A stretch of DNA of 64,000 bases from Lingula anatina. Lineage: Eukaryota > Brachiopoda > Lingulata > Lingulida > Lingulidae. A model generated the notes under the pieces. The model did not search any database and was not told the origin of the DNA. It saw only the letters and a list, made by a program, of their open reading frames with translations. This document shows positions 10,838 to 20,679 of the stretch, one piece after another. How positions within the stretch are numbered: the first letter of the stretch is position 1; each line of letters opens with the position of its first letter. The stretch covers positions 361,855-425,854 of the forward strand of contig NW_019775404.1 in the NCBI RefSeq assembly GCF_001039355.2, read 5' to 3'. The position numbers and the translations under genes were made by a program.

Positions 10838-11265
10838 AATTTGATCATGAGTATTTCAAAGTTGATAAGAAAGAAGTGGTGCAACACAAACCATCCACAT
10901 GTGCAGGTCATCTGCAACAACAGACCATCCCAGTAAACACGAAATTGAACACTGAGGACACCACAATGTCTGCTGCTCTTGAAGATTTGGACCAGATCTT
11001 GAAAAGCAGCCTGGCTGGATTGGAGCCCTCTGTGCCAAACCAGTCTTTTGTTTCTAAGGACAATGTAGTTGCAATAGATACTTCACTATATGAAGAGAAT
11101 GATGGGAAAATCAAAGGGGAGACAGTCAGCGACTCTGGCTACAGTGATATGAGTGATGTTGGATCTCCTGCTAGTAGCTGTGGGTCTCCAGATAGTGACT
11201 ATTCCTCGGGACTAGATGAAATCTGGGAAGACTCTTTTACTGAGCTTTTCCCTTCATTGTTGTAA
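9614..11265 (+). CDS. XBP1: XBP1, spliced (XBP1s) form, allele 1
   Basis: Spliceosomal exons are 9614-9783, 10163-10492 and 10672-11265. Removing the 20-nt IRE1 intron (10408-10427) as well gives 1074 nt, 357 aa. XBP1 is the bZIP factor of the IRE1 arm of the unfolded protein response and activates ER chaperone, ERAD and lipid genes. The basic region (residues ~58-75) has the family core NRVAAQTARDRKKAR, followed by a leucine zipper to about residue 117. KRRRLTHLTQEEKMLRR just upstream is also XBP1-like. After the IRE1 junction the frame shifts to AGKDDCSFSIDDALSCLSNDVE and runs in exon 3 through a serine- and acidic-rich activation region (SDSGYSDMSDVGSPASSCGS) to SFTELFPSLL. Exon phases close only when the 20 nt are removed. 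The 3' end faces the minus-strand gene at 11535. Confidence 0.94.
10397..10433 (+). promoter_or_regulatory. IRE1 twin-hairpin cleavage element in XBP1 mRNA, allele 1
   Basis: Two perfect 5-bp stems each close a 7-nt loop. Hairpin 1 is 10397-10413 (stem TGAGT/ACTCA, loop CCGCAGC). Hairpin 2 is 10417-10433 (stem TTCCT/AGGAA, loop CAGCAGC). Both loops fit CNGCAG|C, with cleavage after the G at 10407 and 10427. The excised piece is CACTCAACCTTCCTCAGCAG, 20 nt. The mammalian intron is 26 nt and fly and worm introns are 23 nt; all leave remainder 2 when divided by 3. Confidence 0.93.
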
Positions 11266-11439
11266 GGGTTTAGACCTTTACTTAAAAAAAAAAAGACTTA
11301 AAGCTTTCAATTATGTATATAGTAAATGTCTAATACAGAATTCGAGAGAAAATAATTAAATTTGCATTTATTTAATATATTTTGGTGGGAAGCAGGTTGC
11401 CCCCTTGTACATATTTATTGTTTCAATATTGTCCTTAGA

Positions 11440-11445
11440 AATAAA
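11440..11445 (+). terminator. XBP1 polyadenylation signal, allele 1
   Basis: AATAAA lies 175 bp after the XBP1 stop codon, followed by a T-rich tract (11460-11475), and about 90 bp before the stop codon of the convergent gene. Confidence 0.6.
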
Positions 11446-11534
11446 AATGTTAAATTCTATTTTTTTCTTTTATTAATCTTGAACGATTTTTAACATGGAA
11501 GTAGTTTTTCCGAAAGTTTATGGTAAAAGGAACG

Positions 11535-11790
11535 TTAGTCCTGCTGGCCCTTTGTCCCTTGAACTTTGGGAAGTTGCTGCTCGTCCGGTCTTCCACCTGA
11601 AAATGCACAAAAAGGATGTAACGTGCTGTCTATGTTAATTCATTTCGCTGCATACTTTGTTGATATTTTGGCTAATAATTTACTTTGTGATAACTTTTAG
11701 TTGACCTAAAAACTACCTTCATCTTCCTCTTCTTCGCCACATTCCCACAAAGTAGATATACTTGGCGTCACAGAGCACCTACGCCTCGTC
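11535..11790 (-). CDS. Unidentified gene, last two exons, convergent with XBP1 (allele 1)
   Basis: On the minus strand, exon 11717-11790 (74 nt, CTCAG acceptor, GTAGTT donor) joins exon 11535-11596 in phase. The reading starts TRRRCSVTPSISTLWECG, continues through EEEEDEGGRPDEQQLPK and ends VQGTKGQQD-stop. The second allele differs in this coding part only by a synonymous change (GGCCAGCAG to GGCCAACAG), which supports coding. In the human genome CCDC117 lies tail-to-tail with XBP1 and ends in an acidic tract, so CCDC117 is a candidate from synteny alone; I see no firm sequence match. Upstream exons were not found. Confidence 0.5.
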
Positions 11791-12062
11791 CTGAGACGAA
11801 AAAAAATGCGTAAGATAACTTGATAAATTAATACGCCATAATTTCAATAATGGATCCCAAAAACTGTTTAGTGTCAAATGACTGTCATTTTGTCGAAAGT
11901 GCCCATCAGAAATATTAAAATCTAAGTTATCAATTTAATGCGCTCTTTCGTTTCCACGTTGCATATAAGGCCACACTTTTTTAATTTTATGGATGACATC
12001 CCGCGCGCGCACGGATTTTCGCCCGTTCTAAAAAAAAAAAAAAAAAAGCCCCCCCCCCCAGC

Positions 12063-12063
12063 N
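12063..12063. other. Single-N assembly join
   Basis: One N separates unrelated sequence (11969-12062, ending in long A and C runs) from a restart of PIH1D1 intron 3. This is the left boundary of the duplicated block. Confidence 0.9.
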
Positions 12064-12216
12064 TATGAATACCTACGCCGTATATTGAGTTCTCAATGAA
12101 ATACTTTGACTTATTACAGCACACAAACAACAAAGTGTTGCTTTGAGATTGTTGACTTGAAAATTGGAAGTTGCATTCTGTATATTTCCTTTCTCTGAAA
12201 TGCCTTGAATTTCTAG

Positions 12217-14277
12217 CTTCCGAAACCAAAAGACATAACAGAAGAAGATCTCATAAAAGTTTTGGAATCCGAGGATCCAACTGCATTTAGGGTGCCTATG
12301 AGTCTTGGAGAGCCTCATGCAGAGATTGACAAGTGTGAGTATTTAATGGCATTATATGGAAGAAAAATGTGGTCAGTTATAAGACAGTTGCCTTTTTGCT
12401 CTGAAATGATATGTGATATTTAAAGAAACTAGATTCGACTAGGATTGGAAGGTATGTATTTTACTGACGTTTTTGTGTGTGTGTGCATATATACACATTT
12501 ATGTAAATTATACTCTTTCTTTCTATTTTAGCTGGGAAGGGCTGCACTGCGTATGATGTTATTATACACCCAGACTTCTTGGAGAAATGTAAACAGAGCG
12601 AACTCTTTGTGAAATTCCTAATCACCATTTCAATTGAAGGCCTTGAAGAAAAATACAGCATGTTATTGGATAGAAGTATGTTACTAAAACAATGTGCTCA
12701 TGATTTGGGGTTATATACTTGTGTATAAGTAACTTGGTTTCTTTGAAAAATAAACCTGTGTACTCTGACTTGAACTGCAAGGTATAACTTTGGTTGGTAT
12801 TTTGCTAGGATGGAGTAATAGATTACAAAATTACTTGGAATATCTTGATTTTTTCAAATTTTTTTTTTCACCAGCGGTTAGGGCACCATTAATAATTATC
12901 ATATTTTGGAATCTTGTGATAATTGTAATGTTGTGATAGTTGAGATTCAGTACATCACCTGAAAAAGTTATCTTTGACATTCTCAATCACTTTGCAGTGT
13001 CAAATGTAATGTTTTGTATGCTGTAAGTTTGTTATTTCAGATTACACAATGCTGAAAAATAGAAAATTTCTGGGCACTCTCCCTGAACAAAATATAAGAA
13101 CCCAGTCTAAGCCCTTAATCATGGAAATGGGAAGGTGAACATTTCATATTAATTTACTTTAAAACACTAGAGTTTTAAATTTTGCCTTTTGATCAGTTAA
13201 TTAAGACCCTTAAAATATAAATGAAAAGATAGCAGCTTTTCTACTAAAGATTAGCATTAAATCATAAATGAGTAGATGTATGTATTCCATAGTTTTCATA
13301 AACAATCTGCTTTTGCAATTGGAATTATTGTCATATTTTCATTGTCATTTTACAGTGCTGGAGCTTCAGCACCAGGGAAACCTCTTATATCAGAGGTCTC
13401 AAGTTTTAATAGTCAGGCAACGAAGCCCAAGTAAGTCTTAGTTGCAACTTGAAAGGTTACTTTCTGTCAGAAATGATGGTCATACATCTTGATATATAAT
13501 CACGTTTGCCATTTCTTAAGTTCCTAAAATAGCTCAAACAGCCAGTGGCTTGAATAGCATGTGATAAGTTGGTGTTATAGATAGAATTTCAAGATTTTTT
13601 TTCTTTAGGGGAGAGGAACCAAAGTACTCAATTGTTCAAGAACCCCCTGATGGGCACCCAGAGTTTCTTGTTGCTGAGATACAACTTCCTAAAGTGGTGT
13701 GTATTGTGAAACTTTATATTTCTATCAAAAGAATTGAATGAATTTTCCGCTTTTCCAAATGAATAGATTAGGTGAGACTGACAAAAAAATAAAGCGGCAT
13801 AAACATGTACATCATTAGATTTGCTAAATTAACCAGTCTTTAAATAAAAGTGCTTGTTCAAAACTGTTTAATTTTTCCAGAAAACAGCAAAGAGTTTGAC
13901 ATTAGATTTGGGTGAAGATAGGATTTTCCTTCAGACACGATCAGACATTTATTTACTGGACATCTATTTACCTTTCAATTTAATACAAGATGAATGTGGG
14001 GCACAGTTTAATCGACAGACAAAGGTAAGGTTTCTTAATAAGATTCACTTGAGGAATGCAAGAGGCTTGAAAGTGGATAAGAAAAACAACATTACATGTA
14101 ATAATAATGATAATAACAATCAATAATGATGGTACTGTATGGATTTATTTCTTTGTTTAATTTCATGTTTGTCATGTTTATGTGCTAAGAATGAATTTAA
14201 AGTTATATAAGAAAATGTTTTCTATTTGAAAATAGGTGCTGACATTGACAATGCCTGTTGTTCCTCCATGCAGCTGA
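12217..14277 (+). CDS. PIH1D1: PIH1D1, 5'-truncated second copy (exons 4-10)
   Basis: Exons 12217-12334, 12532-12675, 13041-13134, 13356-13430, 13609-13696, 13881-14024 and 14236-14277 have the same lengths and phases as exons 4-10 of the complete copy. All frames are open and splice sites intact. Exons 1-3 are missing because the block begins at the N at 12063. Changes are few: most are silent, and the last exon has one leucine to proline change (MPVVPPCS versus MPVVLPCS). Not a decayed pseudogene; most likely the other allele cut by the assembly. Confidence 0.88.
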
Positions 14278-15068
14278 TACATTTAGTAACCGGTTCATAG
14301 CCACTCTTGTTTATTTAATTTTCATTTATATTTATTTTTTAAAGGAAAAAATGAAAAAGGGCATTATTATTTTTAATGTCACTTTAATTTGCATGTTGAA
14401 CATCATTAGGAATTTATCTCATCAGTGAAATAATTTGATGTATGGGTAGGTGAACAGGTTGGAGACTACTACTGTGGAAGATAATTTGTTCTATGGTTTT
14501 TGGGATTTTTTATTGTATTAAAACAAAGCAAGTTTATGTGTTAATGAATATCATGGACTTAAATGTGTCATTGTCATTTTTAAGTTAAATGCGTCATTGT
14601 CATTTTCAAGTTGTAAAAATTGTATTAATGTGGGAAGGGTTTTCATGGTGAGCAACGGGAATGAATTTTGTATATCACTGATGAAATTAAAATGATTAGG
14701 AACATTGTTTCAAAGTATTGAAAACTAATCAAGATTTCTGTTTTCATGAAGTGTGTCTTTGATACTTATATATACATATTCATAAATGACAGAAAATTGA
14801 ATTTTCTAAAAAGAAATATAAAAAATAAAAAAATTGTAATTCAGAAATAAATGCCTTTGCTTTTTTCTATCGTCAGGATTTAATTTAGTTTAAAAATAAG
14901 ATCAGGTCAGAATTGTTGAATGACAGATTTGTTAGAAAATTCCTATAATTTTATTTCCAAAAGAAAATAAAGTGGCAGATTAACACTTACAATTACCGAA
15001 AGTGGATTGAACACGATGATTTTTTGAAAACGAGAGTACACGAACCTACTCCAAAGGGGGCGGGGGGG

Positions 15069-15263
15069 NTCTAAGGTATTTGATCAATACCCCATGATAG
15101 CAACCTAAGCCTTTCCCGTCAATACATGTGCAACAGCTGGGAAAAGGAGCTTTGCTTCAAAATTCCCCAGGTAAAATTAATGAAATTGTTTTTCCAGAAC
15201 AAAGAAATGGAATTATATAAGTCTCTATCTCAGGAAAAGACCATTAACAGAAGCAATGGTTTA
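15069..15263. other. Single-N join and 194 bp without counterpart in the other copy
   Basis: After the N the sequence differs from the first copy until the poly-G start of the GGGGCGGATCC-type MITE. The join falls in a G-run on both sides, so this piece may be misplaced from another copy of the repeat. No gene recognised. Confidence 0.6.
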
Positions 15264-15551
15264 CAGGGGAGGAGGAGGGGGGGGGGGGGGTCCTGACCCC
15301 CCCCCCCCCCTTTCGATTTCTAAAAAAAATCATACGTATGGTCCACTCTTGAAATTAGAATTTTGACTAGCTAGCTGTCTCATACATGTAGTTCTAAACC
15401 AAATGGCACCGTTCACTCTCTAAAAACCAAATTTTCGGGGTCCTTTAGCAGGCCCGAACCCCACCCCAAGGGTGGGGAAGGTTGGAAGAGTCGGCTTCGT
15501 ATCAGCGGACTCCCCCCCCCCCCCCCCCCCCTCTTCCTGGATCCGCCCCTG
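15264..15551. mobile_element. hAT-type MITE, allele 2 copy
   Basis: Same element as at 8918-9187, from CAGGGGAGGAGG to the reverse complement of CAGGGGCGGATCCAGG. Its G and C tracts are much longer. The left end differs from the first copy, consistent with a chimeric join in the homopolymer. Confidence 0.65.
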
Positions 15552-15789
15552 TAGTACATGTAAAGATCTAGCAAATGCCACTAATACATGATATTGCAGC
15601 ATACCGGAAATAGTAAGTCACAAAATTGTATGTTTTGAAATGCGTATGATGAAATGTACGAATTTTTTGCAAAGAGAATTATTCGACGGAACACGAAATA
15701 ATACATGTAATGCGCTCCAGCGTGGCAGGTTATTTGTTTTTGGTCATACGCTATTTTTAGAAAGGAGACCTTGCATCAGAAATAGTCAG

Positions 15790-15984
15790 CCAATCAGCTA
15801 GTGGTAGTCTGACGTCAATTGCACCTGACGACCAATAAGAAATCGACACGACCGTCAGTAGCGAGAGTTATAGGAGAGAGAAAAGCTGTGTGAAGGATGT
15901 AGAAGTTTACAACTCCGATTTTGATGACCTACAATCGGTTAATCAAATTTGTATGTGTTCTGCACTGATACTAAGAGTACGAAA
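15790..15984 (+). promoter_or_regulatory. XBP1 promoter, allele 2
   Basis: CCAAT boxes at 15790-15794 and 15832-15836, TGACGTCA at 15810-15817 and the CCAAT-N9-ACACG arrangement ending at 15850 are all retained. Substitutions between the copies fall outside these motifs, for example CAGCTGGTGATAG versus CAGCTAGTGGTAG. Confidence 0.5.
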
Positions 15985-17638
15985 ATGACTTCATTGGGGC
16001 GGAGAACGATTTTGATCACCACTGTGCCACAGAAACCCACTAGCCCGGTGGTGATGGAGGTCCCGGCCCATGTTGTGGAGGATGAGCCCCTGGAGCCGGG
16101 GCGAAAAAGACGAAGACTCACGCATCTCACACAAGAGGAGAAGATGCTGAGAAGGTAAAACATCTTGCACTGTTAATTGAATGTTACAAATATTTTTTTC
16201 TTGGCATTTCATTTTAAAACCACGCTTGAAGTTGAAGACCAAAATTACATTTACCATATGGAACATTCCAGAATGGAATGTTACCCGGAAGTTTATATGT
16301 CTAATATGATATTTGTACATTTCTGCAATGTTATAAGATATGATAAAGTTAAAATTTTGAATTTAGTTTCTTATGAAAGGTTAATCAATTAAGTTTTGTT
16401 TCATCTGGTCACTTGTCATGTAATTAAAATATTTGAATTAGATTTACTTCATTACTGACTTTCTCTTTCATATTCGCTTCTCATTAGTTTTTCCCAGAAA
16501 AGCAATTAACATATTTTAACATCTGTCTTGCAGAAAATTAAAAAACAGAGTAGCAGCCCAAACAGCTCGAGACAGAAAGAAAGCAAGAATGTCAGACCTT
16601 GAAGCAGAATTGAATACAATGGAAAGAGAAAATAAAAGACTACAGGCAGAAAATATTGCATTAAGACAAAAATCCAATGCACTTTTTCAAGAAAATCAGC
16701 AGCTAAAAGAACGTCTTGGACAGAATCCAGAAGGTGTTGTCATCCCAAAGAAAGAACATTCATCCCCTGAGTCCGCAGCACTCAACCTTCCTCAGCAGCA
16801 GGAAAAGATGATTGCTCTTTCTCTATTGATGACGCACTTAGTTGCCTGTCTAATGACGTGGAAGTAAGTATTTCTTTATAATAAGTTAGAGACGTGTTTT
16901 GTTTTAAAGAAACCTCAAGTAGATAATATTACAGCAGAAGAAGCATTCTTTAAACTTGTATTTTAGATTGAGGGTCTGTGCAAACAAAATATTTGCATCC
17001 AAGAATGCATGTATTTAAAACAACGTGTATGTTTTTTCCAGTATGATTTTCTTGGATTGCTCCAACAACTACAGAAGGAAACGAGTGATGAGCCAACAGA
17101 AGAGCCTGCTACAGAGTCCAGCACACAGCAACACATTCCCCTGCAAACAGCCCCTACTAACATGGTGGGGCCCACAACAGAAGAGCTGGAATCCATCAAT
17201 GAACTCATAAAATTTGATCATGAGTATTTCAAAGTTGATAAGAAAGAAGTGGTGCAACACAAACCATCCGCATGTGCAGGTCATCTGCAACAACAGACCA
17301 TCCCAGTAAACACGAAATTGAACACTGAGGACACCACAGTGTCTGCTGCTCTTGAAGATTTGGACCAGATCTTGAAAAGCAGCCTGGCTGGATTGGAGCC
17401 CTCTGTGCCAAACCAGTCTTTTGTTTCTAAGGACAATGTAGTTGCAATAGATACTTCACTATATGAAGAGAATGATGGGAAAATCAAAGGGGAGACAGTC
17501 AGTGACTCTGGCTACAGTGATATGAGTGATGTTGGATCGCCTGCTAGTAGCTGTGGGTCTCCAGATAGTGACTATTCCTCGGGACTAGATGAAATCTGGG
17601 AAGACTCTTTTACTGAGCTTTTCCCTTCATTGTTGTAA
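15985..17638 (+). CDS. XBP1: XBP1, allele 2 (XBP1s 358 aa; XBP1u 222 aa)
   Basis: Exons 15985-16154, 16534-16863 and 17042-17638 match the first copy, with the IRE1 intron at 16779-16798. XBP1s is 358 aa and XBP1u 222 aa (stop ends at 17210). Differences include S to A and L to P near the zipper end, T to A and M to V in exon 3, and a 3-nt indel (D becomes ES in XBP1s; one codon more in XBP1u). All reading frames stay open, as expected for a functional allele. Confidence 0.92.
16768..16804 (+). promoter_or_regulatory. IRE1 twin-hairpin element, allele 2
   Basis: Identical to the first copy across both stems and loops; cleavage is predicted after 16778 and 16798. No substitution falls in the 37-nt element. 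Confidence 0.92.
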
Positions 17639-17810
17639 GGGTTTAGACCTTTACTTAAAAAAAAAGACTTAAAGCTTTCAATTATGTATATAGTAAATGT
17701 CTAATACAGAATTCGAGAGAAAATAATTAAATTTGCATTTATTTAATATATTTTGGTGGGAAGCAGGTTGCCCCCTTGTACATATTTATTGTTTCAATAT
17801 TGTCCTTAGA

Positions 17811-17816
17811 AATAAA
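17811..17816 (+). terminator. XBP1 polyadenylation signal, allele 2
   Basis: AATAAA about 170 bp after the stop codon, in the same context as the first copy. Confidence 0.6.
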
Positions 17817-17905
17817 AATGTTAAATTCTATTTTTTTCTTTTATTAATCTTGAACGATTTTTAACATGGAAGTAGTTTTTCCGAAAGTTTATGGTAAAAG
17901 GAACG

Positions 17906-18161
17906 TTAGTCCTGTTGGCCCTTTGTCCCTTGAACTTTGGGAAGTTGCTGCTCGTCCGGTCTTCCACCTGAAAATGCACTCAAAGGATGTAACGTGCTGT
18001 CTATGTTAATTCATTTCGCTGCATGCTTTGTTGATATTTTGGCTAATAATTTACTTTGTGATAACTTTAAGTTGACCTAAAAACTACCTTCATCTTCCTC
18101 TTCTTCGCCACATTCCCACAAAGTAGATATACTTGGCGTCACAGAGCACCTACGCCTCGTC
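17906..18161 (-). CDS. Unidentified convergent gene, last two exons (allele 2)
   Basis: Exons 18088-18161 and 17906-17967 have the same lengths, phases and splice sites as 11717-11790 and 11535-11596. The coding change is silent. Upstream exons of this minus-strand gene should lie to the right of 18161, but I could not recognise any before the GPCR begins at 20680. Confidence 0.5.
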
Positions 18162-20679
18162 CTGAGACGAAAAAAAATGCGTAAGATAACTTGATAAATT
18201 AATACGCCATAATTTCAATAATGGACCCCAAAAACTGTTTAGTGTCAAATGACTGTCATTTTGTCGAAAGTGCCCATCAGAAATATTAAAATCTAAGTTA
18301 TCAATTTAATGCGCTCTTTCGTTTCCACGTTGCATATAACATATGCACATTAAAGATTAAGACAATGGAATGAAAAGCGTACAAACAACCCTTCATGGGA
18401 AATGCAAGACCCCTTTTTTAAAGATATCTCCGTAAATGGTGATTCTCCTGTTTTGCAATTTTATTTCCCTACAATCATGCTCCAATGCAGTCGTTGGTAA
18501 ATCTCAATTAGTTTAGTTTAGGTTTTCAGGGTTAAGATATTCCATTGAATCCGAATGGTCTCTCATAAAAAATCCCAGTCAAAGCTAAATAAAATGAACG
18601 CATTTATGCAGCAGAATGAGAAATTCAGCTAAGATGAGGTCAATGGCCACGTATTTGATTAATTTCTTATGGAAAAATCAGCCCAACAAAAAGTTTAGTT
18701 ATTTGCTGTCATATCATGCACGCAGTTGTTTCAAGCAGCATAACAAATAATAATAATAAATAATAATAAAATTTAGAAAAACAACAAAAGTGGAATTCAT
18801 CTACTTATATTTGTGGATGGTACGCAATAGCAATGCACCTCTCACATCAGTATTGAGTAGCTTCTCTAATGCAATATTGGACGTCTTTTTTTTGTCAAAT
18901 CAGTTGTTTTAAGATATTTTATGTTTCATTATAACAACAAAATTTTGATAGCTTTCCTTTATTGCCGAAGGTCAAGGTTCATTTAATTTCAGATTTTCGG
19001 CCATAAAATTTAAATGTTTCAAACATGGCGTGTTTATGACAATTAATGCAAAACTTGTTTTGTTTAGACAAATGATTGGCCTTCTTGCGATGGAACCAAA
19101 GCTTACTTTATCCACTTTTTCGGCATTTTCTAGCATAATATATAGCATTAATTAGCTACGCTACCAGTTTTGATGCTTTGAAACAATATTTGCTATGTCA
19201 AAGACAAGAAAGAGCCATTTCTTATCAAAAGAAAGCAAGTCTAATGATGAAGTAGCATTTCTAATGCTTTTTTTTTATTCAAAAGAAATGTATATATGCC
19301 ATATTTAATACTGCATTACTTGCAAATAAAATCTTCAGTTGAGATCATGCACCAAAACTCCTGTACCGAACGATGACAGTGAACTTAGTGATATACTAGC
19401 AATTATTCTCTCCGAAAACACTTACAGTGTCTCGAACAAATAGAAAAGGGGCGGTTGGCAATTGGCAATAGAAAGGCATCTTAATTCATAACAACCTGAA
19501 CAAAGTAGGGAATCGCCTTAATTATATCATAAAGTATCTGTCTTTTAATTTCAGTTTGACCTTACATACGTGTAGACCCATATTCAAAACTACTATAAAC
19601 GCTCGTCAGGTGAACGCAGCTTTAAGCATAAAATGAGAGCATTGAGGTCTTTAAAAAGCATGGAGAAACAGCAGACAAATAAATTATTCTGTCAATGCCC
19701 TTCCCCAATTTACAACATTGATATCTATTTTACCTGCATTTGTCGTGAAAAATTTCACTACTCGACTTTCTAATGTTTGGTGATGTTGTCCTTTCCTCCT
19801 GAGCATTGATGATGTTGATACTGGGCATAGGCTTACTTGTATCTACAGTTTTCACATCATTGCAGCAGCAGCAACAAAAAACATTTTTCATTATTTCTTA
19901 ACCCTTTTTTTTTACATCATGATAATTATTTCATAACCATCACCCAAACTTAATATCACTATGGTTCCCGTTGTATTGTGACGTCAACATAAATTTATGG
20001 CGTAAGCATGAGCATTATAAATTTAATACACGTTCAACAGCTAACAACAAAGCATGTGCCATAAACAAGTTCTGCACAATGTGACGTCCCACATCTAAAG
20101 TCAAAATTGAAAGAAAAAAAAAAAAAACAAAACCAAAAATTTGTTGGAAAAATTCAAAGGAAAGAAGAAGCAAGCTCTCCACTATCGAGGTGTATTTTGC
20201 ATATTTGATTAATTCTTTATGAAATATGTTAAATGAATAAATTATATCTATTTAACTGAATATAGGTCGAAGTAAAACTAAAAAAAAAGACGCATTTTTA
20301 TTAACATTAACATCAAACATCCATTCTGTGATGTTTAGCATATCAATAAGAACAGGCTACATCCTATTTTTTACAGTCAAGGTAATGCAATCGGTAAATA
20401 TAACCTACTATAGCCTACATGTTTATTTGAGAAAGACAACGCTGCACTGCTGACACTGCATCATTACTTATCCTTTGTGATCCAAATAACAGCACTGAAT
20501 ATCAAACTGCCATCGTTGTCACGCAAAAGAAGTGGTATTGGTTGTCTGAAACTAATTTAAAGCCAAGCAAGCTGATTCGCCCAGCAGAAGGAAGCTACTA
20601 CTCTGACTGCACGGTATATAGGCCTACAATTACGCTATAATGACTATATCCAGAGAGTGAAAATTGGGTTGGCAACGTG
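18162..20679. other. Intergenic or unrecognised intron sequence
   Basis: AT-rich sequence without recognisable exons, repeats or RNA genes. It may contain further 5' exons of the gene convergent with XBP1 and the promoter of the GPCR. A long A-run occurs at about 20115. Confidence 0.4.

Larger units (their letters stand above)
12064..18336. repeat. Second copy (probable allele) of the PIH1D1-XBP1 block
   Basis: This block repeats about 5107-11968 in the same order and orientation. Differences are scattered substitutions and small indels, absence of the 632-bp MITE, and a different sequence just right of the N at 15069. Homology stops after CACGTTGCATATAA (18336), where the first copy switches to unrelated sequence (11969). 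Start and end inside introns or flanks at N joins, plus allele-like divergence, favour an uncollapsed haplotype over a tandem duplication. Confidence 0.85.

Noticed and set aside
5107-18336. Real tandem duplication of XBP1
   Set aside because: Not excluded, but single-N borders, borders inside introns, allele-like divergence and MITE presence/absence make uncollapsed haplotypes the better reading.
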